Source: Fusarium oxysporum f. sp. lycopersici 4287 | Taxonomy: Eukaryota > Ascomycota > Sordariomycetes > Hypocreales > Nectriaceae | Direction of reading: 5' to 3' | DNA: 64,000 nt | Assembly: GCF_000149955.1 (NCBI RefSeq) | Contig: NC_030989.1 | Coordinates: 4,352,402-4,416,401 of the forward strand | Shown here: positions 55,462-64,000 of the stretch, in pieces | How the letters are laid out: every line of letters starts with the position of its first letter | Numbering within the stretch: position 1 is the first letter of the stretch | The notes under the pieces: generated by a model | Databases searched by the model: none | Told to the model about the DNA's origin: nothing | The model's input: the letters and a program-made list of their open reading frames with translations, nothing else | Translations under genes and position numbers: made by a program

Positions 55462-56272
55462 ATGGCATTCAACAAAGTCTCACAATTTACAATCTTCCGT
55501 GGCCCCGGAAAGCCTAACGCTTTTACGTGGTCCCCCTTCGTCATCAAACTCGAAGCTCGTCTTCGCTTCGCCGGCGTGTCCTACAGGGTAGCCGAAGGAT
55601 CACCGAAAACTGCACCAAGAGGAAAGATCCCATACATTGAAGCTGAAGGGGAGACTTTGAGCGATTCGACATTTATTATCAAACGATTTATCGATGAGGG
55701 TCTTGTTCCTGATCTAAATGCAGGTTTGACGCCTGTTCAGAGAGCACAAGATCTTGCATTTAGAGCTCTTATGGAAGAAAAAGTTTACTTTTACGGTACT
55801 CGCGAGAAATGGTGCGATAATTATTATACCATGCGCTCCAACATCTTTGCTTCTATGCCGTGGCTTCTACAGGTTGTTATAGGATATTTGGCAGCTCGTG
55901 CAAACGCAAGGACCGCGTATGGACAAGGAACGGGCCGTTTGACAGACGAAGAAGTTACAGAGCTGAGAGAGGAAGTTTGGGAGAGCGTTGAAGCTTTACT
56001 AGCGGAGGCGAGGATGCGGAAGAAAGGCGATGGACCGTTTTGGGCTCTTGGTGGTGATGAACCTACAGAGGTTGATGCGACACTCTTTGGGTTTATTGCT
56101 TCGTCGTTGATTTGTGAAGCGTGAGTTACTCTGTTGGTGAGTTTGGTGTTATGCTAATGGTGTTTTTAGAGCTCCGACTTCAGCGGCTATTGTGAGGAAG
56201 CATTCGAGTTTGATGGAGTATGCGGAGAGGATTCATGAGAGGTATTTTCCTGATTATGAACGATGGGAGTAA
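55462..56272 (+). CDS. FAXC/metaxin-like glutathione S-transferase fold protein
   Basis: Exons 55462-56120 and 56170-56272 (49-nt intron, branch GCTAAT) give 253 aa. The N-terminal thioredoxin-like domain has FTIFRGPGKPNAFTWSPFVIKLE, GKIPYIEAEG and LSDSTFIIKRF, as in the failed-axon-connections/metaxin group and not in canonical GSTs (no Ser/Tyr/Cys active-site motif that I can see). A helical GST-C domain follows, with ARANARTAYGQGTGRLTDEEV and PTEVDATLFGFIASSLI, ending in EYAERIHERYFPDYERWE. No signal peptide or obvious tail anchor. Fungal members are poorly characterised; a role in detoxification or protein binding is inference. Confidence 0.85.
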
Positions 56273-59074
56273 AATGGTGTTGTGGGCATTGCGTGAGAGT
56301 TGAAGAGCTGGAGGTATAGAACTTAGATCCCTTGGTGTATAGCATCAGCAAGCAAGTTTGCCAGTTCATTGCAGATAGATCTCAACTAGATTCATCCAAC
56401 CCAAGAATCGGGGTGCATGCCAACAATTCTCATCATGAGTTCCTGCATGAAATCTCCAAAACTTGTAAATCATCTCCAACACCGTCAGCCAAGTGCTCCA
56501 ATCCTACCTTGCGTCACAGCATGTTTCATCCCCATATTCTCGAATATCAAGGCTCCTCCAAAATTCGACGTCAGATTATCTTCTCCATGAAACCAATCCT
56601 CAGTGAAGCTTGGAAAGGGTTGAAATGACGTTGTCCAAGTTTTTGAGCTCCCCCCCCCCCCACCAAGATGCAGGGGTTCGAGGGTGATTGGTGGTAAATA
56701 CCCTCTAGCGAATCAAGCAAGATGGGAACTCCCCGTGCATGTTGGTGATGATTACCTTACTCTCAGGAACAGTCAACTTCAGCGTGAGGGAGGAAACTTC
56801 ATATGCTTCAATTGGCCTTTCAGCCTCGGTCTACAGAATCCTTTGAAACTCAAAAGTCAAGTTATAGCTCAGCCTTCTCCTTACATTTATTAACGGAGAT
56901 TCGCCGTGTCTCAAAAAATTCACCAACCAAGGCAGATCTACCAACCAACACGACATGTAGAGTATGTGGGCATGCAAACCCGAGCTGAGATGGTTGCATA
57001 CAGCTATTTTAATCGCTGCAAAAACCTCGTCTGCCCCTGGAAAACTCACTGGCTACGCCGCACAACCGCTCATTGAGGGTGTGGTGTCGGTCGTCACCGT
57101 CGTCTCATGGTGCAGGAGGTGGGCATATAGTTGACGATGTATAAGTGCATTATGAAGATTGAGATCTCTTGTGCTACATAACTTATCCGCGCCTCATCAG
57201 TCCAGCTTACATATGTTCAATGTGTTTAATCAGATCTTGAATCTCATGATTTTTAATGGGAAATGCTACCGCGACGGTTCGTCTCTCATGCATGTTCGCC
57301 AAGTCGGCAACAGCGGATATTGTCCACAATTATTACGATCAGACCATTCGATTCCCTCCCGCGTAAGAAGATCCCGCTAAACAACATCTTCTCCAGATTC
57401 TTTGCTCAGCTCCTCCTGTACCCAGCAACACTCCTCCATAATGCACGTAAATTATTCCTGTGCTGTAGAGCCTGCTAGAAAAATCGGACACTTCCTTTGC
57501 CTCGCATGTGAGCCTCGGCGTGGCGGTCGAAAAGAGCGGTTAATTCGAGCGCATTTGTCCAGTGTAGGAAGGCAGTTGGTCAAGATCCCTGCAAGTCTGA
57601 CAGGGTCCCCTTTTATTCCCGGCTACAGGGGTGTGAGTGTGCGTTTTAGTGGGTGGTGGTGGTGTACGATGTGAGATGCGGGGGAGTTTGGGACACCGTG
57701 CACTGAGGTCAAGCTCTGATGAGTAAGGAGAGGAAGAGAAATCAAGCATTGACTTTGAGAAAGTTGGTCAAAGATAGAGGAACTAGCGGTCAATTTGTTG
57801 TCTAGTAGTAGACCAAAGCATGTCAAAATCTTTAGAGTTGTACTACAAATAATGGTACTATAGTAGTCAATTGACCTACCATCAACTCAACTCTAGTCAC
57901 AACTGTCAACCCATTAGCATCTTTTGTTCCTGCATCATTGGCGTCCCATCCCCAAGTTTTTTTTTTGCCTGCCTTCCAATGAATAATGGTTGCCTCACCA
58001 TCAAACCTGTTTTCTTCGCCTCTCTTTTCCCTCTTTTTATTTAGTTCCTCCTCTTTCTCTTCGGCTTTGCCGCTCAAGTCGGGTCTAGTTCCAAGCTCCC
58101 CCATCAATCGGCCCTCGGATACCCTTGTAGTCCAGCATGTGACTTGGCCAAGTCCAAGTCCAAAGTCCCCGTTGAAGGATTCTCCTAATGGCGCCAACTC
58201 ACTGCAACTGTTACAGTACATATTTTCTCTTCTCCAATGCCAGGTATTGAAGCTTTTTTACCCCGGAGATCGTAATAATAAATCTCAATGAAAAAAAGGG
58301 GAGCATTGTCCAATATCCGGGGGTGGATCGAAATCTCCAGCTTTTTTTCTGCTTTGATGAACTAGACAGTTCGTTCATGTTCTTTTTCGAGCTCAATCTC
58401 CGAAAAGTTCATTCTCAAGAGTCTGAGAGAGAACCGAGAACTTCACATGCCCTAGCGCTATACCCATCTCCGCATCTCGCCCCCGGACTTTGGCATCACC
58501 CCTCGTCGATCTATTCGGCCGTGTGTATCGAATCCGGAAGCCCGCCCCGCTCTCACAACGGCATAACAAAAGCTCTTACACGCCCTCAGTTAGTTACCAC
58601 AGCGAGAATAGAAACCCCCGTGGCTAGCACCCCCCTCCCTGGTAAGAGTTCCCTGTCCTTCTTTGAACCTCCCATTCGTCCACTTCAGCTTCCGGCTCGT
58701 CGCAGCGTATCCCGACCCCCTCGAGTCCACTCACACTAGACTCCAGAAAGGACGAGGATCAGAATCAAGAACAAGAAGTTGACCTGCAAGTCTGCAGGAA
58801 AAGAGGCTGGTCTTTCCTGTAATGGTTAACGGGCAACGGCACCGTGACGCTCTAACCAAGTCGAGTTGACTTGTTGATTCCCTTTCCAATCTTCAGATAC
58901 ATAAAGCCTCTTCTCATCCATCTCTCAAGCTCTCTTCTTTCTTTTCCTCCTCATCCACTCGCTTCCATTGGACCAATTCAGCATCAGCTTCAGCCTTGCC
59001 TCTCTACACTCGTTGTGTCTTCTCGCATATCAACAAGTTTATCAACTTAAAGACAACCAAGAACAACCTTCAAA
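56273..59074. other. Intergenic, 2.8 kb
   Basis: No supported gene. Frames at 57832-58221 (minus) and 58323-58739 (plus) start within pyrimidine or purine tracts and look accidental. It includes a C12 run at 56650-56661, T-rich tracts near 57957-57965 and a long CT-rich leader before the CFEM gene (about 58900-59070). A sizeable promoter or an unseen non-coding RNA is possible. Confidence 0.45.
56650..56661. repeat. Poly-C run (12 C)
   Basis: Homopolymer read directly in the intergenic region after the FAXC-like gene. Confidence 0.9.
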
Positions 59075-59717
59075 ATGAAGTACTCTTTCGCTATTGCTGC
59101 CCTCGCCGCCGCCGTCTCGGCTCAGTCCCTCGGCGACGTTCCCAAGTGCGCTATTCCTTGCCTTGACGATGCCATCGCCAGCAAGACCAAGTGTGACAAG
59201 ACCGATCTCACCTGCGTCTGCAAGAACTTCGACGATGTCCGAAGCGCCGCTACCTCTTGTGTGATCACCAAGTGTGGTTCCGACGTTGCCATCAGTAAGT
59301 TTCAAATCACCAATACCTGATAAGACATTCATATACTGACTCATCTCAGACGAGGTTCTCCCCGCTACTGAGAAGCTCTGCGACAACCCCGAGGCCGGCA
59401 GCGGCTCCGAGGGGTCCTCCAAGGCTGACACCACCAAGGCCGAGACCTCCACCAAGGTTGTCGTCACCACCAGCGCCGTTGCCGTCGAGACCACTGCTGT
59501 TGAGACCACCGCCGTCGAGACCACCACTGTCCCTCCTGTCGTTGAGAGCAAGACCACCGCTGTTCCCCCCGTCATCGAGACTCCCACCACCAAGTCCGAG
59601 GCTGCCGGCAGTGCCACCAGCACTCCCGCTCCCTCAGGCGTCGGCGAGAACAGCGCTGCTGGCCTCAAGGGTCTCGGCGCCATGGCCATGGCTGCCCTCA
59701 TGGCCCTTGCTCTGTAA
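59075..59717 (+). CDS. CFEM-domain GPI-anchored cell-wall protein
   Basis: Exons 59075-59294 and 59350-59717 (55-nt intron) give 195 aa. Signal peptide MKYSFAIAALAAAVSAQS, then an eight-cysteine CFEM domain (PKCAIPC, SKTKC, LTCVC, ATSC, ITKC, EKLC; residues about 22-90). A Thr/Glu/Val/Pro-rich stalk with tandem VETTAVETTAVETT units follows, then a GPI tail (LGAMAMAALMALAL). The CFEM Asp that binds haem in Candida proteins may be the Asp of CLDDAI, by position only. Fungus-specific; members bind haem, build the wall or act in host interaction. The very strong Kozak/CT-rich leader and biased codons suggest high expression. The intron lies within the CFEM domain. Confidence 0.93.
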
Positions 59718-60424
59718 ATGGAGTCAATTATGAGACGCCAATTTTCCTCATTGTGAAAAGACTGCTCAGTCTGCACATTGAGATAAGAGGCATTGTTACG
59801 AGTTGAAAGGAAAGTGATGAGGAGGAATGGGATATGTGTACATGGGAATTGGATTCGGATTTGTGATTGATATCACGGGTTAATAATTAATGGTCTTGAA
59901 CCACCAGAATATAGCAAATATACCAGTGACACTTGTCTCATTTCTCTGCCCTCAATTGATCGTGAATTCAAAACTGTGAATCGAAAGTCAAGAATCAACA
60001 AACTGAGACAGTCAGAATCATACCACCCAAGTCGTGATCACAATCGTCATCATCCGAGTAAACACTCACCTTCTAGAAGTAGCCCAAGCAAAAACATGAC
60101 TAGTCATCTCCAAGTAAAAGTGGTCGACGTCTGTCGCCGTTTCTGGTAGCACCGGGGCCCGAAAACCTTACGCGGCCTCATGCGGGGAGTGCAGCAAGCG
60201 ATGTCACGCCGTAAATAGACAAGGCCAACCATTCATTATGTGGTTGATAATATAGTTTCGATCGAGATCCAATGGAAATCATTTCTATTATGCATAAGTT
60301 CGTGGCAAACTTGTCTAGTCTTTGGGGTCAGCTTCGTGATGTTCAGTTATGGGCCAGTGCTCACTGTACACGTCTATTATTGTTTGTCAAAAGGCCCTTG
60401 AACAAAGGACTGGGCCCCGTATTC
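59718..60424. other. Intergenic, convergent 3' ends
   Basis: 3' sides of the CFEM gene (plus) and the lipid-droplet hydrolase (minus). Frames of 83 codons or less only. Confidence 0.5.
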
Positions 60425-61444
60425 TTAACCCAAGTTTGTTTCACCTCGTTTCACTTCTTGGCTGCTTCGATCTCTTCGACCCAACCGCAGACTCTTCTTG
60501 CAACTTCTAAGCTTGCGTCTTAACTTGTTAGCAACCGCCGCAAGTGTTTCAATCGTCAACTTACCCTCTCTCGTGCAAAAAGCGTGAGGAATATCCCCTT
60601 TATCCTGCACAATCCTCGCTTTACCTCCTCTCTTCTCCACGATGCCCTCCCTCTCGGCATCATGAATCCAGTGATCTTTCTTGGCATAGAACAAGAAGAA
60701 TTTCGGTACTCCATTCTCTTCTCCAGTCGCATCCCATAGATCATCGTTCCATTTCTCCTCAGTTATCATCTCCAGCTCCGTCAATCCCAGATGAACTGCC
60801 TGCAACACGCCATCTCTGCTCTTCAACCATCGTGCAGTGATGTCTGCGCTCGCAGGCGTAAAGCCCAGAAGACGTTGAACGATCCATGTCACGCTTGCGA
60901 CACTCAGAAGACCAAGGAGAAGACGTGCGAGTAAACAAGCTGCAGTGTCGAGGAAGGGAATGAAACGACGTAATAACTCGAATTGTACACCATTAGATGA
61001 TCGAGCGAGGTGCGTAAGCGTTGGACATATCAGGAATCCATGTCGAAGCTTCAGATGCGGTGCTCTCTCCGGATTCTTCATATGGCGATGGAAGATCTCA
61101 ACAGTGATGAATGACCCGACAGAATGGCCCATGAGAATCACAAAGTCGTAACCTTTTCCTTTAGCCGCAACGATGTCGTACATACCCTCAATCTGACCCT
61201 CCAGATCCCAAGGTTTGTTTTTTGAATTGAAAGGCTCATGGTCGTCGTCGCTGAAGCCGAGCAAGTTTGTGCCGTAGATGTCATAAGCAGTGTCCGTTTC
61301 GATCTTGTCCAAAAGCCCGCGTACATGGCTGAGGAAGTCGGTGTAGTATTCAATGAGGCCCGGGTTACCACAGATATAGTGAATGAGTGCTTTTTTTGGA
61401 GCTCCTCCAGAGCGCTCTGAAGGCAGCCATATTTGAGGTGCCAT
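60425..61444 (-). CDS. Lipid-droplet-associated serine hydrolase (LDAH-like)
   Basis: 339 aa, one exon. The ATG at 61444 (MAPQIWLPSERS) is used; the frame continues upstream only through a TTG at 61534. Alpha/beta-hydrolase with LIHYICGNPGLIEYYTDFL near the N-terminus (the typical LDAH GNPG block), nucleophile elbow LMGHSVGSF, an Asp in YAKKDHW and a late His in GDIPHAFC. A hydrophobic segment in the middle (FLDTAACLLARLLLGLLSVA) probably seats it on the lipid droplet or ER. The C-terminus is basic (KLRRKLRSCKKSLRLGRRDR). Family role: sterol-ester or lipid turnover, with activity still debated. Confidence 0.9.
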   Translation of the reverse strand: MAPQIWLPSERSGGAPKKALIHYICGNPGLIEYYTDFLSHVRGLLDKIETDTAYDIYGTNLLGFSDDDHEPFNSKNKPWDLEGQIEGMYDIVAAKGKGYDFVILMGHSVGSFITVEIFHRHMKNPERAPHLKLRHGFLICPTLTHLARSSNGVQFELLRRFIPFLDTAACLLARLLLGLLSVASVTWIVQRLLGFTPASADITARWLKSRDGVLQAVHLGLTELEMITEEKWNDDLWDATGEENGVPKFFLFYAKKDHWIHDAEREGIVEKRGGKARIVQDKGDIPHAFCTREGKLTIETLAAVANKLRRKLRSCKKSLRLGRRDRSSQEVKRGETNLG

Positions 61445-61941
61445 TGTATGTTGCTGAGTTTGGTAAATGTCGAAGTGAAGCTGTGATAATAGAGATAAGG
61501 GATGACGAAATCTATCAGCGGAGTTTTCGACCAACCCGAGCTACCCGGTAGTCAGATAACGAAACTTGGCAACATAAATACCTATCCACAGCGTTGGACT
61601 GACTGGTGTTTAATTCATACATTTATATCTAGAAATGACTTCTAGTTTAGGTAACCGGCCCTAAGTTGGGTGTCAAATAATGTTTATCGTGGTATTGTTG
61701 CATCAAGTTTCACTCATACATCCTTCACACCATTAAGCATATTCGACAGTCATATTCGTTACGGCACTCAGGTTACTCAATCATTAAACAGTAGGCCAAG
61801 CCAAACCAATGCATCAAACCAATCCCAAACTCCAACCCATGGCTAGCACCATGCCTTGAAACCATACTCAGGAGCGACTCTAGAAATGCTTCAGCCAATT
61901 CTTGCAGGTTCCGGTCATGCTCGTGTACTATCTATCCTACC
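61445..61941. other. Intergenic
   Basis: Upstream of the lipid-droplet hydrolase and downstream of the vacuolar protease. No gene or repeat seen. Confidence 0.5.
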
Positions 61942-64000
61942 TCAAACTTTGTGAGTCTTGCGAACTTCTACAAGTCCCACATTCTTCTTGGTAACTGCCG
62001 CCCAAGTCGGCATGAACTTGAGAAGCTCGTCAAGCGCTGGGATCGTTCCAGGCGTGTTAGCATCACTGTAAGCACAACTGACAGTGACTTCGAGACGATC
62101 AGCTGCTTGTTCCGCTGGCCGCACTCTTAATTCGTGGTCTCCCTGTGAATCGATTTCCTTCTGAGTCGCGTCCTCCAGCGCAGAAAGAGCATTTCGCTCA
62201 TTCAGATACAAGTTTAATGTCCAGGGTCGATCTCGATCGCGGCGCCAGAGCTGGACGCTGCTGAAACCCTCTGAAGGGAACTTTCCAAAACGAGGATCTC
62301 GTGAGCTTGCACCATCCACGGCGAATCCATAGATGGGTCGTGATGTGCGAACATAGCAAAGCCTCGAGTCAATGGCATCGATTCGAAGTCGTGCTTTGGT
62401 TCCGTCGCTGCCATATATCGTCTCAACTGAGATCAAATCATCCGGAGTTTTATTCCTGTACAGTCTGGGCGTCAATGACGAGGCATCGTATTGGCAATCT
62501 GATAGATCACGTCCAACAGCTGGCTGGCACTTGATCTCCTGACCCAAAGTGCTCGGTAGGGTGCTGATGACAGATCGCGCATACTCCTCAATTCCTACGA
62601 TGGAGACCGTGTTGGTGCCGTTATCCAAGTCGATGACTTGTTGGAAGTAAAACTTGAAACGGTTACTATCGGAAAACGGGAATGCGACCAGGTTGTAGAT
62701 GAAGGTGCCGGCGAAAACACAAAAGAGGAACAGCGGAATATGGTGAGTAACACGGTGGATGAAAGGCGTGAGCGGGAGCAACAGGAAGATGCTCAAAATG
62801 CCCAATGACAGGACGGGAACAAGGAGGCTACCCCCATCAGTACCTGTCATCTGGGTAGCAGACATCACCACCAGGCCAATGTTTCCAAACAGGATCACAG
62901 GTACGGGAGCCAGAAAGAGGAACTGGAGAATCCAAGTCCACGTAGGAAGGCGTCCAGACCAGCTCTGCTCATGCTCGAAAGGCTGGTATCGTCGCATACT
63001 AGGCGAAGAGGGCGAGTTTTCAGCAACCGAACGGCGGTATGTGTTGGCAAACGAGGTCGGGGCGTTGGACCCATATCCTGATTCACCGGCTCTAAGCGGC
63101 GTAGTCTCGGTAGCATCCTCAGATCCGTCCTCGTCATCCTCCGCCTCAGCACGAGCAGGTTCACTCTCTGTCTGGGGTCTCGATTCATGCTCATTATCGC
63201 GGCTAGACACATCTCGCGCCTGATGAGCGTCGTGAAGCTGCATGGCAAAGTCATGCTTTCCAAGCAACGCGAACTGCTCCAAAAGAGAAATGAACAGGGC
63301 AAGGAAAATGGCCGATTGGAAGAAAACGGTTGCATAAAGAGCACCAATGTGCATACGGTCCTCTGCCACAGCACACACAACTTGTACACCCCAACCGAGG
63401 GCAAAGAGCCACATCAGAACAAAGCCTCGATGAAGTGCACTGGGGCGAACAAAGCTGGCTCCACGCATGATGAGCCAAAACGAGAAGTAAAAGATAGAGA
63501 GAGTCATAGACCACCTGAAAGATATTAGCTTCTGATATCCCAACAGGAAAAGCCACTTANNNNNNNNNNNNNNNNNNNNNNNNNNNNNNNNNNNNNNNNN
63601 NNNNNNNNNNNNNNNNNNNNNNNNNNNNNNNNNNNNNNNNNNNNNNNNNNNNNNNNNNNNNNNNNNNNNNNNNNNNNNNNNNNNNNNNNNNNNNNNNNNN
63701 NNNNNTCCACTGCTGTAAATAATCAACGGATTGAACTTAGCAATCAGAAGAGTAGATGCAATAGTTAGTGCTCCAGCAAAAGCAAGGGCGAATGGAAAGC
63801 GGAAGAACCCCTTCCAGCCGCCCAACACAACTGGATCATCGTTAATGTCATGATGCATCTTGATATCTCTTGCAAAGAAGTAGTATTTATCCTTGCGAGC
63901 CAGGATGTACGTAAAGGCAATTAGGATCAGTGGCGTGGCGACAAGAAGTGTTAGAGACCATGCAAAGAGCCCTCTAAGCGCGAACACGGCCCACGCAGTG
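61942..64000 (-). CDS. PFF1: Vacuolar membrane protease (Pff1-like, M28), C-terminal part only
   Basis: The frame enters from base 64000 (TAWAVFALRGLF) and stops at 61942, so the 5' part with the zinc-peptidase domain is outside the window. What remains is the multi-helix membrane region: four or more segments before the gap, more after it (WSMTLSIFYFSFWLIMRGAS, GFVLMWLFALGWGVQVVCAV), an acidic, Ser-rich cytosolic loop (EDDEDGSEDATETTPLRAGE), more helices (LVPVLSLGILSIFLLLPLTP) and a lumenal C-terminal domain with N-glycosylation sequons and Cys (IKCQPAVGRDLSDCQY). This matches the layout of fungal vacuolar membrane proteases (yeast YBR074W). A 146-N gap interrupts it; the frame appears to continue but the gap length is unverified. 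Confidence 0.85.
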   Translation of the reverse strand, partial: TAWAVFALRGLFAWSLTLLVATPLILIAFTYILARKDKYYFFARDIKMHHDINDDPVVLGGWKGFFRFPFALAFAGALTIASTLLIAKFNPLIIYSSGXXXXXXXXXXXXXXXXXXXXXXXXXXXXXXXXXXXXXXXXXXXXXXXXXKWLFLLGYQKLISFRWSMTLSIFYFSFWLIMRGASFVRPSALHRGFVLMWLFALGWGVQVVCAVAEDRMHIGALYATVFFQSAIFLALFISLLEQFALLGKHDFAMQLHDAHQARDVSSRDNEHESRPQTESEPARAEAEDDEDGSEDATETTPLRAGESGYGSNAPTSFANTYRRSVAENSPSSPSMRRYQPFEHEQSWSGRLPTWTWILQFLFLAPVPVILFGNIGLVVMSATQMTGTDGGSLLVPVLSLGILSIFLLLPLTPFIHRVTHHIPLFLFCVFAGTFIYNLVAFPFSDSNRFKFYFQQVIDLDNGTNTVSIVGIEEYARSVISTLPSTLGQEIKCQPAVGRDLSDCQYDASSLTPRLYRNKTPDDLISVETIYGSDGTKARLRIDAIDSRLCYVRTSRPIYGFAVDGASSRDPRFGKFPSEGFSSVQLWRRDRDRPWTLNLYLNERNALSALEDATQKEIDSQGDHELRVRPAEQAADRLEVTVSCAYSDANTPGTIPALDELLKFMPTWAAVTKKNVGLVEVRKTHKV
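63560..63705. other. Assembly gap (146 N) inside the vacuolar protease gene
   Basis: 146 N, an estimated rather than a round placeholder. Flanking frames agree if the length is right (TACAGCAGTGGA before, AAGTGGCTT after), but an intron could lie within. Confidence 0.98.

Noticed and set aside
58323..58739. 138-codon frame in the CFEM upstream region
   Set aside because: Crosses purine and pyrimidine tracts, composition unlike neighbouring genes, no homologue recognised.
59042..59776. 244-codon minus-strand frame over the CFEM gene
   Set aside because: Antisense of a Thr/Val-rich stalk; the CFEM frame has signal peptide, eight Cys and GPI tail.
1..64000. CRISPR array, insertion sequence or prophage
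   Set aside because: None seen; introns and gene families show a fungal nuclear genome.

Overview
The window reads as nuclear DNA of a filamentous ascomycete, most likely a Fusarium-type Sordariomycete. The grounds are short introns (about 41 to 89 nt) with GTRAGT-like donors and CTRAY-like branch points, fungal-specific families (Zn2Cys6 regulators, CFEM protein, GPI-anchored phospholipase B, fungal MFS permeases), loose gene spacing and no operons. Genus is inferred from general appearance; no search was run. Two runs of N (881-980 and 63560-63705) are assembly gaps, each inside a gene. Exon joins were worked out by hand from splice signals and reading-frame continuity.

Layout. 1-8.5 kb: 3'-truncated minus-end kinesin (minus), Loa1/Vps66-type acyltransferase (plus), mitochondrial dihydroxy-acid dehydratase (minus), stand-alone thioesterase-like hydrolase (minus). 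9-11.5 kb: a divergent pair, an unrecognised probably mitochondrial protein (minus) and mitochondrial ClpP (plus). 12-17.7 kb: secreted GH27 alpha-galactosidase (minus), DUF89/ARMT1 phosphatase (plus), small unknown protein (minus). 18.5-25 kb: three co-oriented genes, a Zn2Cys6 regulator, a pyruvate-type aldolase and a sugar/quinate-type MFS transporter, which look like a carbon-acid or sugar-acid catabolic unit; the transporter promoter has CreA-like sites. 25-26.2 kb: a broken secreted Thr-rich protein gene.

27.9-34.4 kb: the most coherent unit, an MFS sugar transporter (minus) and a signal-less GH32 hydrolase (plus) diverging from a shared 975-bp promoter, with a second Zn2Cys6 regulator tail-to-tail behind the hydrolase. 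It looks like an import-then-hydrolyse module for a fructoside. 34.4-39 kb is a gene-poor stretch. 39-49 kb: GPI-anchored 5'-nucleotidase (plus), 70-aa membrane protein (minus), Dal5/Tna1-type permease (minus), LPA-type acyltransferase (minus), mitochondrial NAD(H) kinase (plus). 51-64 kb: phospholipase B (plus), Gfo/Idh/MocA oxidoreductase (minus), FAXC/GST-like protein (plus), CFEM GPI protein (plus), lipid-droplet hydrolase (minus) and the C-terminal part of a vacuolar membrane protease (minus, running off the end).

Most genes are ordinary fungal housekeeping or accessory genes. The best candidates for something less described are the GH32 transporter/regulator unit, the regulator/aldolase/transporter trio, the broken Thr-rich gene whose stops fit CpA-to-TpA change, and the 19-nt and 26-nt micro-exons of clpP.
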